Below, piece by piece: positions 22,043-35,420 of a DNA stretch of 64,000 nucleotides (position 1 is its first letter; the number at the start of each line of letters is the position of its first letter). The notes beneath the pieces are model-generated. The model worked only from the letters and a program-made list of their open reading frames with translations. It had not been told where the DNA came from and ran no database searches. Source of the DNA: Megalonaias nervosa (taxonomy: Eukaryota > Mollusca > Bivalvia > Unionida > Unionidae); assembly GCA_016617855.1 (NCBI GenBank), contig JAECUM010004332.1, positions 1 through 64,000 of the forward strand. Direction: 5' to 3'. The position numbers and the translations under genes are program-made.

Positions 22043-25000
22043 TGATTGACTGGTAAGATGTATTGCACAAACCCACCTTTTTAAGTTAAGGATTCCATTG
22101 TTGGAACACAGGCTAACTAATCAATTAATTGTTATAAAACAAAACAATGACAGAAAGAAAATCCTATTGACTAATAGATTTATAAGTTTTTAATTCTTAC
22201 ACTGATTTTGTTTTACAACAATCAAACAATTGGGTAGTATGTGGTTGGGGTAGAAGATTTTTATTATATTGACAGTTTTTAAATAAAGTTATTGATGTGC
22301 ATCAAAATCAAACAAGCATTCTTTAAGTTATTTTGTCAAAAAGGTACAATACAGCTAATTTATTCAAACGACTTAAATACGGGTATCTGAGGTGATCTCA
22401 CAACTGGCTTTAGTAAAAAACATACCCCCCCCCCAAAAAAAACTATCTTTATCATAAAGGGAATTGTTCAAGTTTATACCTTATTTACCAGTCGACTATT
22501 AATTTGCATATTATATACTTAAGTAATGTTGTTAAGATTTTTTTAAAAATTTTTTTTATGCGCCAAAGACAAAATTCAGTCATTCAATGCATCGAGTGAG
22601 GTGGTCTTCTAAGGGCGAGACAATAATATGACACTCAGTCATAAAAAATTTAGCACGTAACTCCAGTTACATTTTAATTTCATTTAATCCACTATTTAAT
22701 TTTTGATGACAAATGGAGTAGAACATGTTGTTTTCATGTGTCGTTACATATTTAATATGTTTCTTTCCATTTTAGTGCGCTCGTAAATTGAGCACACGGC
22801 TGTGCTTCCGAATATCACCGAGACTCTGAATCCAGCTTAAGTAATGCGTCATCTACATCAAAGAATGCTACTGGACTCTTTGAGTTAGTTTTCTCTTACA
22901 AATTGTAGCACCCAATCGCTTTTCTTTTCCTGTACCTTTTTTTTTTTTACTGTCATCTTCTCATACACTTTATTCTTTGATACACATATAGATACAAGAT
23001 GGGTTAAAAAAACAAAACAAACAAAACTGATTTTAAAAAATGAGCCTTTTGAACGGGAACTCGCAAGGGGGAGATAATTCAGGAGTTTCTCTAGTGGAGG
23101 TTTAGAAAGACACATATTTGGTAACCCTCCACAGTCTTGACGCTAGTAGCTGGTCGTTATCTACTACGATTAGGAAAACGTATTCAGTTTTACTGCGCAA
23201 GTTTACATTTTACGTTATTTATCTTATGTACATAGACATTTATAAGATAATTTGTATACGCGCTAAACTTTTAGTTTTTGTACCATAAGTAACAGATTTT
23301 GACCTTTCTTGTTAAAGCTTTAGAATGAATTTATGGAATTTGAAGAAAAGGGTAGGGTGTGGCAAATGAATGTCATCCACTTATAGACAACGTCTGCATA
23401 TAACCCTGCGTTCACTAACTTAATAAAAGCAGTGTTGCACATTGGGTGAGCTGTAAAGGGAAATTTTTATCCACATCTGTCCCACTATCACGATTTGCTA
23501 AAATTAGGTAAACACTGTCTTTTAGGGAATGTCCCCTGGGATCGGCAACACTGAATGGAAATAAAAGTCCGCTTTCACATATATGACAAGCAGTATTGAC
23601 CCACATGCATTTTCTCCCAGATTTACATGTACAATATAATGTATTTTTAGTCGCATTATTCACAAGTCCTGACTGTTATGCCTTGGTTTTTTTAATGCAC
23701 AGTTATCATTTCCTTTGAGTCTTGATAGCCACCTACTGGTTAGTGTTCTGGAGGTACATCACCGGCACACCTCCCACCTCCCTATTTCCCATTCAGATTC
23801 AGATTGTTTGCCTTCATTTACCAGGTATTGCAATTTATATCAACTGTATGTATCAGTCATGCAACCAGCTAATTTTCAATTAAGCCTTCCATCTTTATGT
23901 ATAGATATTCTTTCTGAATATTGGTAAACACGCATGACACGTGGGTTTCTGTCATTGGTTTCTATTGTGCATATCATTACATGCAGGCAAACATTTAGAA
24001 AATAAACAGCTATAATCCTCAAAAATGTAGATATGCTGTGTATTTGCAAACCAAAGAAGCAAACTGATTAAACTTAGGTGTCTATAGTCCAATATGATCC
24101 GACAGCTACTCTTAAGAGTAATGTTCTGGTGACCCATACTTTTTTCCATAATCGCTTATTTTATCAGCTAATCAGATGAAGTCTTATATCAGCATTTGGG
24201 AGACTGAGCAGTATGAGTGAAGAGCATCGATGTGTGCTGAACTATTTGATTAACTTTTAGATTACCAAAAGCTGTGTTTCCATTGGCAAATTCAAAGGTC
24301 ACCAGAACATGACCTCTTAGCGGTCGCTATCACATCTTCATGTAAGACAGTGGAGATCTGATTTTAATCATATTGAAGTAAACTGTTCCCAAATTAAGTT
24401 ATTCTAATAGTAGGATCTATTATAGAACTGAATATCTAGAGGGGGAGTTTGCCCCTCCATTTAGAAAAAAGGGGGGGAATAGTGTGAACATTTGAAGAAG
24501 TAATGGTATTCTTGAAATATGAACATAGTCTGTTTATTTTTTGTCTTGATTTTCATTAAATTGGCATTTAATCTAGCAATAGCATATTCTAGAATAGACT
24601 CTGTAAAGTATGTAGTTTTGTAGTTTTTTGTCTTTCCCCTGATTTTTGTCTTAGACTATTAGTAGTGTTTTCTTCTTTGGGTTGGTTATGAAGAGTGCAT
24701 CAACATTTTTTAAACAGATTTTGGCAGTTTATGTGTTTTCAAATTTTGGCTACTACACATTGGAAACTGATTCAAAGTGATGATTAAAAAGTGATTGGTA
24801 CATAGTTAAATAAAGTTGACATACCTTCTAATTGCTAGCAAGTAAAGGCAAAACAGTCTGAATGAGCTTGGGAGCCAGCCAGAGATATGTACCAAGAAGG
24901 TCAACAAGTAGGCAGCCACCAAGATTCCAAGTGAATAATAACGACTTTATATTCATTGTTCAAAGAAAATGTTTGTCAGACACAGACCCAGGGTAAGCAG

Positions 25001-26606
25001 CTATAAAAAATTACTTTCTGAAATTCCACGTTCCACAAAGGGACATGTTTTTACCATTATTTTGATGTAATCTTGAAATTTCTATACTTTAAATAAGAAA
25101 GAAATATAGTAATGCTTCAGGGGTCACGCTACCAGGCAAAGTGGGCGATTAAGTCGCCTAAAAATGTAAACTTCGCATTCTTCTGTTAGGAAAGTAAAAA
25201 AGACTTCCCCCTGCCTGTGATAATTTTAGAGGTACATTGACAAAACATACCTTTTCAGATGCCCCCAAGTCTTAGGCAGGTTTATTCTAGTATTGTGTTG
25301 TAGCGAAAGGTATTCTTCAAGCCATCAGTAGCTAGACATAGTTTTCATATCAGTTATGATGACAAACAAACTCTTGCACATTCACAGGCATGTGTTTTGA
25401 TAGCTGATTGACCATTAACCATTTCCCGAGTTGGCAACTAAGGCCCCTGTCAGTACCCGATTTACGCATGTTATCCTTCAATGATAAAAACATATAAACT
25501 TGTGTTTCAAAACTTTAACAATAGTATGTATATAGCAATTTGTGTTTTGAGAATAAAATCGGTGACCTGGATATTGTAACTGCCTCTTGTACACTATTTC
25601 ATCATAAAATTAGTTTGAAGCTGTAAGTGTACCAGTAACGTGGAAAAATGGTGGACGTCGCTATGTCTGGGAAATACCAGTTTATTAGATTGTCTGTTTT
25701 CGTAAATCATCAAGCAAGTATATACAAAAAAATATCCAATTCATAGAAAGCAAAGCCTAGGTATTATGTAATTTAAGATTTAACTTTAAAATGCAATTAT
25801 ATAGGTCAGAAACGTATGAGACAATGCTGTGTTGTGGAATTCGCGAGGAGCGTTGTAAGGTCAAAGTTATTTTCTGACGTGACTCATATTTATGAAAATA
25901 CGGTAAAAAGCTGCGAAGCAGATAATATTTAATCAATGCCTAAAATTAATACAAGTATGTAGACAAGTAAATAAACCATAAATTTGCAATCCTATCATGG
26001 ACTGTTGTAATGAAGCTATGTATATAAAGTGAGTGATTACATTACGAAAACCCCTCCTCCTAAAAGTAGATGCACTCACATCTGTGTTGATTCAGTTGGA
26101 AAGAGGGGTTTAGTTCATATACCGACTATAAACGAGCCATGTCTGTAATTTTATGCATTTTAGTGTGTTATGTATGAATAGTTATGGTAATGTTTTATCC
26201 GCAACAAAGAAATGAGGACACTTGTGCATTTGCCCACATGTACATGGTACAGGAGTTGTGTCAAATGCATTTAGAAATCTTTGAAAGTGCCATTATTGTG
26301 AACTTTTAAAAAGTATTAAAAAAAATAAATACAAAAATATTTAAAACAGATTGATCAATGGTAGTTGATTAAGCATTTTTATCAAATTGCAATTACAATA
26401 ATGTAATCTAGTTACTAAGTTAAATTTTGTTACAATGCAGTTTCTGTTATTCTCTTTTGGAGTCATATGGCCAAAATAACTAAGAAAATTTTCTCCTAGA
26501 AAATAAAGTATTGCCAAAATCCAATGTTAAATGCAAATATGAATACTGGGAAATAGAGGGCATAATTCAAATAAGAGAACACACATTATATCATTATATA
26601 TGTGTG

Positions 26607-26612
<6 letters not shown>

Positions 26613-26663
<51 letters not shown>
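26613..26663. repeat. (AT)n microsatellite
   Basis: Pure AT run of about 50 bases; it yields Ile-Tyr frames on both strands that are not genes. Confidence 0.97.
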
Positions 26664-26667
<4 letters not shown>

Positions 26668-27209
26668 TCTTGCTTCACGTCCACTTCTCCCTTTTGAGCT
26701 CTCACTTCTCACTGTTCTGTCCAAAAGGAGAAGTCGCTTCTTCCTAAAATTCAAGTCTAGCTTGACCCCTGAATGCTTTAAAATTAATTCATTTTCTGTG
26801 TTTATTTGCCTTGCAGATTAGTGTATATCAGAAATAAATTGTGGTACCATGTCTTCTAAAATGTTTTTGCTTTGATTTCATTAAAAGCTGTTGTTTGCAT
26901 CATGTTCTTGAGTTAATCAGTTCTCTGTGCCAAACCAGTTTATGATTTTAAGTGTTTACAAAATAATAATTATGTGTGACTTTGTTACCTCAAAATTTGA
27001 TTCCATTTCACTTAAGCTGAGTTGATGTTCGTAAACATTTGATCTATGACCTACTTTAAACAGTTTCTCTTTATACATTTGATAGTGGTCTTGAGACTGA
27101 ATTTATGTTCATGTTCTGCGGTACAGGGGTTCATGATTTCAAGCAATTTTGCAATTTCTATACGTTCAGGTGTAGAATATTAAATCTGGGGATTTGTCTT
27201 GGCTCTTGA

Positions 27210-27600
27210 TCATGTTGTGTGGGAAGAGCATTTAGGGTCCAGATTAATTTAAATATCTAATGGGTTAGATCTACATATAGAGGGGCTATGGGTGTTAAAA
27301 TACCTCGGGGCCTGAGGTGACACCACATACCTGGGAAGAGTATTCTGGGGACACTGAGTACTTTAAAGAAATGATGGGCCCAATCTACATGTAGTGGAGC
27401 CCATGGTGTTGAAATACCTCAGAGTCTCCATTGCGATTAAATGCCGGGGAAGAATATTCGGGGGACTTTACTTACTTTAAATATCTGATGGGCCTAATCC
27501 ACAAGTAGAGGGGCCCTGCGTATTACAACACCTCAGTCTGAGTTCACACCATGTATCTAGGAAGAATATTCTGTTGATTCTGAGTTTTCTTCTCAGTACA
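27210..27600. repeat. Degenerate tandem repeat, unit about 115-120 bp
   Basis: Three units share GGGCCTAATCCACAAGTAGA-like, GGGGCCC, AATACCTCAG and GGGAAGAATATTCTG blocks. A solitary related unit, in the same orientation, lies at about 30465-30590. Confidence 0.8.
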
Positions 27601-29256
27601 TTCTGAAAATACCCATGTTACTCAAGTTGAAAATAAAATTGAAGTATAAAAAAAGCCCAGGTTTTTTTAATATTTTAGTTAGTAAAACAGTTGCTTCCAG
27701 TTTTGTAATCATTTCATGTCACAGTTGATGTGTCACAATTACAGAAAACACTCAGTACACAAACACTGGATCATTAAAATCAGTGGCTGCCAGCTCATTG
27801 AACTGAATGGCTAGTATATTTATCTGTTCATTTAAGGCAAAAAACATTGTCTTGGATGCGTTTATCAGTCTGTAATCCCCATGCTTAGCTTAAAGGTCAC
27901 CGGCCATACTCCAACATTTTTTTGTTTACATCATATTTGCATTACATGACTAAAAGTAGTTATACTCACACAAAAAGAACAAAAAAATTATCAGGTATAA
28001 AGAAGAAATAATAATTTTATTACTCTAAATAGACGTATACAACACTGTTACTTCCCCATAGCTACAATTTCCCACCTATAGAGGATGCCAACCAGAAATG
28101 ACGTACATTTATCCCCACAAGACGAAGTAGATGTTTCTTGTTGTTGAAAAATAAAACACAATAAACTATGGATATGGAACATTTAAATGAAACTACTGAT
28201 AACTAATTTACTGTTCAGCCTCATCTCGATATGCGTGCGCGATGCACTAGATTGTGTCGCTTTCAAAACTGTTCCATTGTTTCAATTTATTTTGAAAATT
28301 CCTGTTAATACAGGTAAAAAGGAATCAATGTTGGCTTCCCTATGTCAGCCGACTTTATTATTTTAGAAAGAAGATATCGGCACACTTAAAAAAATGCAAT
28401 GGAACCAAACTTGGCTTCCTTATGTCGGCCGACTTCATAAGAAAAAATCGGCACACTTAAAAGATACCAAAGTCAGTTTTCGGTGTTGGTTTGCTTTGTA
28501 ATAAAATAACCTTTGTATTTGATATCCAGTTGTGTTTATCCATCACCCAGGCTTCAATTTGTTTGCCAGATGTAATTGTAATTGATGTTTGCAGGGTAGA
28601 TAGTATACACAACAATAACTTGCTTTAATAACACTTTTGTAACCCATGCTAGCGAAAAGATTATCATTTGCACTCACAGTGGATGTATTTTAAAATAATG
28701 ATATTTATTTGTGATATACCGTGGTATAGTTAACCTGGATACAATAAAATCTTGGTCTGTTTGCATCTTGTAACTTACCATGCGTGAATGGCAGGTGCCT
28801 TCAAGCAATCGGGTGATATTTTCGTCTCTTTTGCAATTTTGTTATTTGACGTAAGCAATACACAAGTCAGTAAGGATGCATACGCAAGTTGGCATCCACT
28901 ACATATATGGAGTTTGTGGATATATTGTTTTCTTTAATAAATTTTGCACGATGAAAAATGAAGGAATAAATGATAACAATGCAAGGTTAGTTTCTTTCAT
29001 TTTATTTTCAAATAAGTGTATGTTTATCAATTTTTTTTGTACCATGCGGGGGAGGGGAACACAAATTCAACACAAAATTATTTCCTTTCTTATTTGTATG
29101 GAATAATGGAGCAGATATGATTGATGATGTTGACTAGTAATGACAAGCTTTTAATTTACGCGCACACACACTAAGACAAACTTGAAAAATAAAAACAATA
29201 AAATTAACTGGTTAGAGCTTCATATTGCAGCAACACTGACAAAATGCTCAACATTA

Positions 29257-29258
<2 letters not shown>

Positions 29259-29291
<33 letters not shown>
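29259..29291. repeat. (CT)n microsatellite
   Basis: CT run with one interruption. Confidence 0.95.
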
Positions 29292-29292
<1 letters not shown>

Positions 29293-30464
29293 TGTGTATT
29301 ATATGCAGCAGTGTTCCAACGTGAAGCCTAAAATTAAATATGCTTGTTATAATTTCTCATGTACACTACTACCCTTAGAAATATGTATACGTATTCTGTA
29401 GAATATTATCTGTTATGTATTATTGTTTAATAAATCAATATTGATGATTTGACCAGAAGACAAACTGAGAATGTCGTTGTGCAGATGCATATATTTTTTA
29501 GCATAAAAAATGTATATAAATATTTTAATTAGAACGAGCAAGATATGTCAGTTTGTGTTTTCTCTCATATATATGTATTTTACGAAGTATGATTATTTTC
29601 TTTGAAAGAATATCAAGATAATTTGTTTAAATTTTTTTTTTTTCTCCCTAAAACTTATTCCTAAAACGTATCTTACATAGTATCTACTCATTGTTTGAAG
29701 AAAAAGAACTTGTTCAAACTATTCTTAAGTCTTTGGGCCAAGTTGACTATAATCTGGTATAAATGATACAACTTTCGTATACCCTCACCCTATTCGATTC
29801 CACAGCGTGAATCCACTTTTTATTCTGGTAAACAGGGTCTTTTGGAAAAAGAAAGAACCCTTTTCCAATCATCACTCATTAGGTTACATCCATATGCAAC
29901 ACAGTGCACCATATTTGCTGTACAAAAGCACGATTGTAAGATATATTACATAAACATTTATGTGGGGAAATTAAACACTTGAATGACTAGGTTGAATAGA
30001 AGGGATAAATGTACCTCATATCCGGTTTTGGCACGCGGAAACTACCGATTGTTTACGGAGATTGCCGAATAATTTTTTCATTTAAAAAAGCGTATTTTTA
30101 AGTCTAATTAAACATTTTTATGGTGTGCATACATAACAAATGCGTTTTGTTTATGACTATAATAATATCAGACGTTTGTACGATATAGGTGGCCAGTGAC
30201 CTTTAATTGTAAATAATTGCATAGGCCCCCACTGTATTTATTTAGCTAGTGGTGCATTATTTAGTAAGTGTTAGAAAGGAACAGTAACTATTATTCATAA
30301 ATGACAAGTGATAAAACTAAATGTGGTGATGCACCTATTGCTAATACCTCCAGTTTAATCCTGTAATAAATGTTTTGTTATAAAATCCTCTTTCATTTTA
30401 GAAATCTCCTGATCTGTCTTGATCTGATCTGTCTTTTCTGTCACATTATATGCCAATGGGCAAC

Positions 30465-30590
30465 TCACTTTAAAGATCTGAAGGGCTTGATCTACATGTA
30501 AGAGGGGCCCAGGATGATGGACTTTTCTGATTTTATGAGTACAAATGTTAAGACACCTCAAAGCTTTCCATTGATACTAAGTGTTCACTT
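30465..30590. repeat. Solitary unit of the 27.2-kb tandem family
   Basis: Matches the array's blocks in order: CTTTAAAGATCTGAAGGG, GATCTACATGTAAGAGGGGC, then GACACCTCAAAGCTTTCCAT. Confidence 0.6.
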
Positions 30591-30770
30591 ACAGTTGTGC
30601 TTAAACTAAAGTGCACTGCATTGAAAGTAGGACTATACTCCGATTGTGTACGGTGTACAAAAATAGCATAATATCTGTGAATGTTGAGTGTGCAAGGGTA
30701 TGAGGTTTAGTTTCAGACACAACTGTAGGATCAGTCCCATTATGTCTACTCTCAGATTAATATACTCCAG

Positions 30771-31095
30771 ACTGCTCCAGTGGCCTAAGCGGTTAGAGTG
30801 TCTGCCTCAGATGTGGTAGATTGCAGGTTCAAACCCTGGTCGAGTCATACCAAAGACTTATAAAAATGGTACTAACAGCTGCCTCACTAGACACTCAGCA
30901 TTAAGAGGTTAGTGTTATGACTGGTCGGCATGGTGTCAGGATAGGGTGACTGGGTGGGACATGATACTACGTGTCTGCAGCATGATGCCCCAGTGCTAGA
31001 CATCACTGTAAACTGCCACACTGCAGACATCATAGCGATATGACTGAAAAATTTGTTAAAGCTGTCTTAAAAATCCAAATCACACACACATGTGC
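30771..31095 (+). mobile_element. SINE-A copy 2
   Basis: Head CAGTGGCCTAAGCGGTTAGA, B box GCAGGTTCAAACCCTGG, conserved body (AGCATTAAGAGGTTAGTGTT, GATGCCCCAGTGCTAGACAT) and tail AAAAATCCAAATCACACACA. This is the copy whose B box is closest to the tRNA consensus in its family. Confidence 0.9.
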
Positions 31096-31256
31096 TTACA
31101 TCTTGTCTACTTTGTCAGTTAGCTACTCCAATTATAAATGATTTAAAAATTGCTACACATTTTACTGTCATTTATTCAAGTTTTGTATAAAATTGTAAAA
31201 CTTGATCTTATTGCACATCAGATTTTATTGTCCATACAGTTAATTTAAAATATGTG

Positions 31257-31259
31257 TGA

Positions 31260-31331
<72 letters not shown>
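31257..31331. repeat. Compound (TG)n(TA)n microsatellite
   Basis: TG run passing directly into a TA run, as at 20367. Confidence 0.97.
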
Positions 31332-31333
<2 letters not shown>

Positions 31334-31624
31334 TAAGGGTCTGATTTGATTGTCAAGTCATTTAATTTAGAAATGTATATATGTAAATTAAGCATCTGTT
31401 TTTATTTTATATAAAGTTAATTTAGAAATTATATACCATATGTAAATTAAACATTTTTTAAAGTAAAATAACCTGTTAAACAAGCCAAATTTGCTTACAT
31501 CCAGTAATAAAATTTCTTGCCTTTGTGCAGTTACTGTAATTTTCTATCCTAGTAAAATGAAAATAGGAGCATATCAACATTTTTCAGTGCATTGTGAAAG
31601 GCACACAGAAAATAAATGACTAGC

Positions 31625-32770
31625 ATTAGTTGTGTATGGGGTGTGATAGTTTTGTTGATCATCTTCTGACACTAGTAGTCTACTGGGTGTGATAGTTTGG
31701 CAGATTGGTTTGATACTATTAGTTTTCTGGGTGTGATAGTTTGGCTGATCAGCTTGTGATATTAGAAGTTAGTAAAAAGTCATCAGGGTGTGATAGTTCA
31801 GCTGATCATCTTCTGATACTGGTAGTCTACTGGGTGTGTTTGGCTTATCATCTTCTGACATTAGTAGTCTACAGGGTGTGATAGTTTGGCTTATCATCTT
31901 ATGACACTAGTAGTCTACAGGGTGTGGTAGCTTGGCTTATCATCTTCTGATACTAGTAGTCTTCTGGGTGTGATAGTTTGGCTTATCATCTTCTGACACC
32001 AGTAGTCTTCTGGGTGTGATAGTTCAGCTGATCATCTTCTTATACTAGTAGTCTTCTGTGTGTGATAGTTTGGCTTATCATTTTCTGATACTAGGAGTCT
32101 ACTGGGTGTGAAAGGTTGGCTGATAGTCTTCTGACATTTGTAGTCTACAGGGTGTGATAGTTTGGCTTATCATATTCTGACACTTTTAGTCTACAGGGTG
32201 TGATAGTTTGGCTTACAATCTTCTTATACTGGCAGTCTTCTGTGTGTAATAGTTTGGCTTATCATCTTCTGATACTAGGAGTCTACTGGCTGTGATAGAT
32301 TGGCTGATCATCTTACAAAAATATAAGTCTACTGAGTGATAGTTTGGCTGATCAGTGTCAGATACTAGTAGTCTACAGTGAGTGATAGTTTGGCTGATCA
32401 GCATCAGATATTAGTCCACATTGACTGTTAGTAGTTGGCAAGTAGAGATAGTTTGACTGATATTAGCAGTATGCTAGGAGTGATTGATCAAGTATCTGAT
32501 ATTAGCAGTGGAGTGATTGGCTGGTCGACATCTGATATTAACAGTCTGTTGGGAGTGACATTTTTGGTGATCAAGCACAGGAGTGTTAGGCTAATCAACA
32601 TTTTGATATTCGTTGTCTGCAGAGAGATAGTTTGTCTGATCAGGCATCTAATATTAGCTGTTAAGTAGTACTTTTGTTTGACAAATCAAGCATCTGATAG
32701 TAGTTATTAATGATCTACAGGGAGAGATAGTTTGGCTGATCAGCTTGTGATGTTAGTAGTCTTCTGTGAT
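31625..32770. repeat. Minisatellite, unit about 45 bp
   Basis: About two dozen degenerate units containing GGGTGTGATAGTTTGGCT, GATCATCTTCTGA and ACTAGTAGTCTACT. Decay increases toward the right end, where the GATATTAGCAGT form dominates. Small frames inside (32213-32404 minus, 32435-32668 plus) are by-products. Confidence 0.93.
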
Positions 32771-34200
32771 TGATGATGCCATTGCTTGAAATTAGCACTA
32801 ATCTGTGAACTCAAGGTCAGCGAGTTTACTGGCAGATCACTAAAACCCTAGTTGTCACTAATCCATTGGTGCAGTAAGAAATTACATTAAAAGATGGACC
32901 TCCTGTTGCAGCACAAGGGTTCCTTCCTGCACAACAGTGTGCAGAATATCCACCTTCACACTTGGCTCATCTATAATGATCTCTCCACATAGAAAAGATT
33001 TTGATCACAGTAACCAAATTTATCATTCAGTCCCAGAGACAGTTCACTTCTAAGGTGTATGATGCCAATGGAAAATCTTTTGTGAATGGTGTAGTAGAAA
33101 ATGTGTCAGGCCTAGCTGTCCTGCTATGAGTGAAATGGCTGATTTTCTGATTTTCTTACCTGTTTTGAAGAGAAACAATGCCCGGTTTGCTCTGTTAAGG
33201 GTTATCAAGCAACCCTTTCTAACGCTCAGATTTTCAAAAGGCCATGTCATTGGTACAGATTCTTGCTTAGCAGATCAGGTTAATTATCTTGAGCTGCAAA
33301 GACCATTGTCTTACTCTCTCATGCTTAACCGGAATTTTTCTTGTGTCTTATGGTCTTTTAATAAACCCCTCATGAAGCTTTGGATGAAGCTTCAACAAGA
33401 ACCTTAAGACAGTTTTATTGCATGCTTGCAGTATCATCTTCTTGGTGAAGGAACAAGTTTCATGTCCTATCCGTATAGTGCTGTATCACGTTCAGTAGGA
33501 ATTATGAGTCTTTTCTCTCCTTTGCTAACCAGGAATTTTTAGCAAATAACCAACTTCCATTGGTTGTTCCACGTCAGATTGAGATCCCCAACCTGCACTA
33601 ATGTCCCACTAAGTTAGACAGCTCCTTTTGAAAATAACAAAGTGTCAGTACACATATGCAGATATGTGTGGGATGTCCCAGAGGTGATCCAATGTTCTGG
33701 AATTTTATGGTTTTCCATAATGGGAGGACAAATTTTTGCAACAATACCATCTTTTTTGCAAGGCTTTCTGTCAGTTTGCTCCCTGATTACAATATTTCTT
33801 CATTGATAGACACATGAATGATGATAAGCCAGTCCACTACTTTTTGAAGCCTTGTCCAATGATAAGCCATTTCCCATATTTTAAATTTATATGGCACATC
33901 CACGGGCTTACTGTAGTAGAAATTCTGTATGAAATGGCTGTTGACATGTTAAAGTAGATTACATACTTTGTATAATGCAAACTATACAGTCATAATCGGT
34001 GCTAACAGAGGAGTCAGTAGTTAGTTGGGCATACTGTTATTCATATTTGTTTTGTTCATTCTACAGGTCAAAGACCTGGCCTTTCTGTCATAAAACTTTA
34101 CATGATTTAAAGTGTTACTTAAAAATATCCTGACTAGTGAAAAGACTGTAGATTTAGAGTAAGATTTTCCATTTAGAGTAACATATACTATTGTACTACT
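32771..34200. other. Non-coding stretch
   Basis: No supported gene; the 93-codon frame at 33126-33407 lacks protein-like features and has no splice context. Confidence 0.45.
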
Positions 34201-34445
34201 TGAAATTTTGAGTCAAGTTTTTTGATGGAGGCTTCTGGAGAGCTTATCCGATTGTGCATTATTTATCAAACTCCTAGTTGATCCTGACATGGCTGCGCAG
34301 GGTGGCCATCTTTAAAATTTTGTTATTGCTATTCGTCATGAATGAATGGTTGTATTGACATTGGGTTTTCACCAGACACTTCTTATGATATATTGTTGGT
34401 CATAATTAAAAATGGTGCTCGTCTGACATCCAGCTTGGTCTCCAT
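34200..34445. repeat. Solitary unit(s) of the 42.7-kb satellite family
   Basis: Carries the family blocks in order: TGGCCATCTTTAAAATTTTG, TTGTTATTGCTATTCGTC, GGTTTTCACCAGACACTTCT and AAAATGGTGCTCGTCTGACA. Confidence 0.7.
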
Positions 34446-35049
34446 GGTATGTATGACCTCTCATCAGCCCAGTGTCTGTCAACAGTTCTAATTTTTAAGT
34501 TTTTTGGAAACCAGTGGACCAGTTTCAGCTTGAGATCTTATACAAATGATGTTGATCTATCGTCAAGATTGGCACTGTTACTACACTGTTATTGGACCAA
34601 GAAAATCCTTTAAATGACTTCCTGTCTAAAACTGTTGAACAGAATTTGATCAAATTCGACCGAATATTATGAACTTCCAAGATGGCTTGTACTGCATCTA
34701 GTTCATCAAGATAAAAAAAATTAAAGGTGAAAATTCTTGGAAAGATTCATAAAATAAGGTGCAATGTTAAAAAGAGATAGAACCTCCATAAAATGTACTA
34801 TTAGGTCAAAATTTGTTATGTTAACCACACTCTTTTAAAAAGTCGAAAGATTTTCTTGGCTGGTTGAGCAACAAAAAACATGAAAATTAGAATATTTCTG
34901 GACCAAACTTTCTGTTTGCATTTGAAGAAGGAGGAAACATAAGAAGTTAAGTTAAGCCCATCTTGTATAGGAATGTGGTGGTGTCTTTATATCAGTGGGC
35001 AAATGTCATAAAATGTATTTGCAACTGCATACTGTTATGGTTTTAAATT

Positions 35050-35298
35050 GTGTGGCAGTTTATAGTGATGTCTAGCACTGGGGCATTGTGCTGCAGACAG
35101 GTAGCATCATGTCCCACCAAGTCACATTGTCCTGACACCAGGCTGACCAGTCCTAACACTAACCTCTTAATGCTGAGTGCCAAACAAGGCAGTTGCTAGT
35201 ACCATCTTTATGTCTTTGGCATGACTTGGCCAGGGTTTGAACCCACAACCTCCCACATCCGAGGTGGACACTCTAACCACTTAGGCCACAGGAGTGGT
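35050..35298 (-). mobile_element. SINE-A copy 3, 3'-truncated
   Basis: Minus orientation. The tRNA-like head reads on plus as CTCTAACCACTTAGGCCAC with B box GGGTTTGAACCC. The body is present but the family's 3' block (GATATGACTGAAAAAT) and tail are missing at the left edge. It lies about 120 bases upstream of the NT5C2-like exon acceptor, in the upstream intron or 5' flank. Confidence 0.88.
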
Positions 35299-35420
35299 TA
35301 TTCTGTTATGAGATATCTGGAATTGTATGATTAGATGAAATTAGCAATAGAGCTGCTTAATTAAGAATTGTAGAGAGAAGACGTTTCCTTATTAAAGTCC
35401 CTTTTGTTTATTTTTAGCAG

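Larger units (their letters stand above)
19076..22500. other. Non-coding, probably intergenic
   Basis: No supported gene. Contains three dinucleotide tracts (listed separately) and chance open frames at 20902, 21382 and 21679. Confidence 0.5.
22500..30250. other. CpG-richer interval, probable intergenic/promoter DNA
   Basis: CpG dinucleotides are visibly more frequent here than in the flanks, for example at 22780-23250, 25120-25900, 28080-28500 and 30010-30070. No convincing exon was found. A minus-strand 82-codon frame at 23415-23663 is cysteine-containing but unrecognised, and an ATG in good context lies at about 25649. The interval lies between a candidate plus-strand gene end at about 19 kb and the NT5C2-like first coding exon at 35.4 kb. 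Promoters or non-coding first exons may lie here, but none can be pinpointed. Confidence 0.4.

Noticed and set aside
23415..23663. 82-codon cysteine-containing minus-strand frame
   Set aside because: Spacing of cysteines fits no known finger, and an acceptor-like site inside it argues against a single exon.
25649..25748. ATG in good context in CpG-rich DNA (MVDVAMSGKYQF), possible first exon
   Set aside because: No donor with matching frame or recognisable continuation; kept only as part of the CpG-richer interval.
26511..26821. Ile-Tyr-rich frames on both strands
   Set aside because: Generated by the (AT)n microsatellite.
33126..33407. 93-codon plus-strand frame
   Set aside because: No domain, no splice signals in phase, and an opposing frame is open over part of the same bases.
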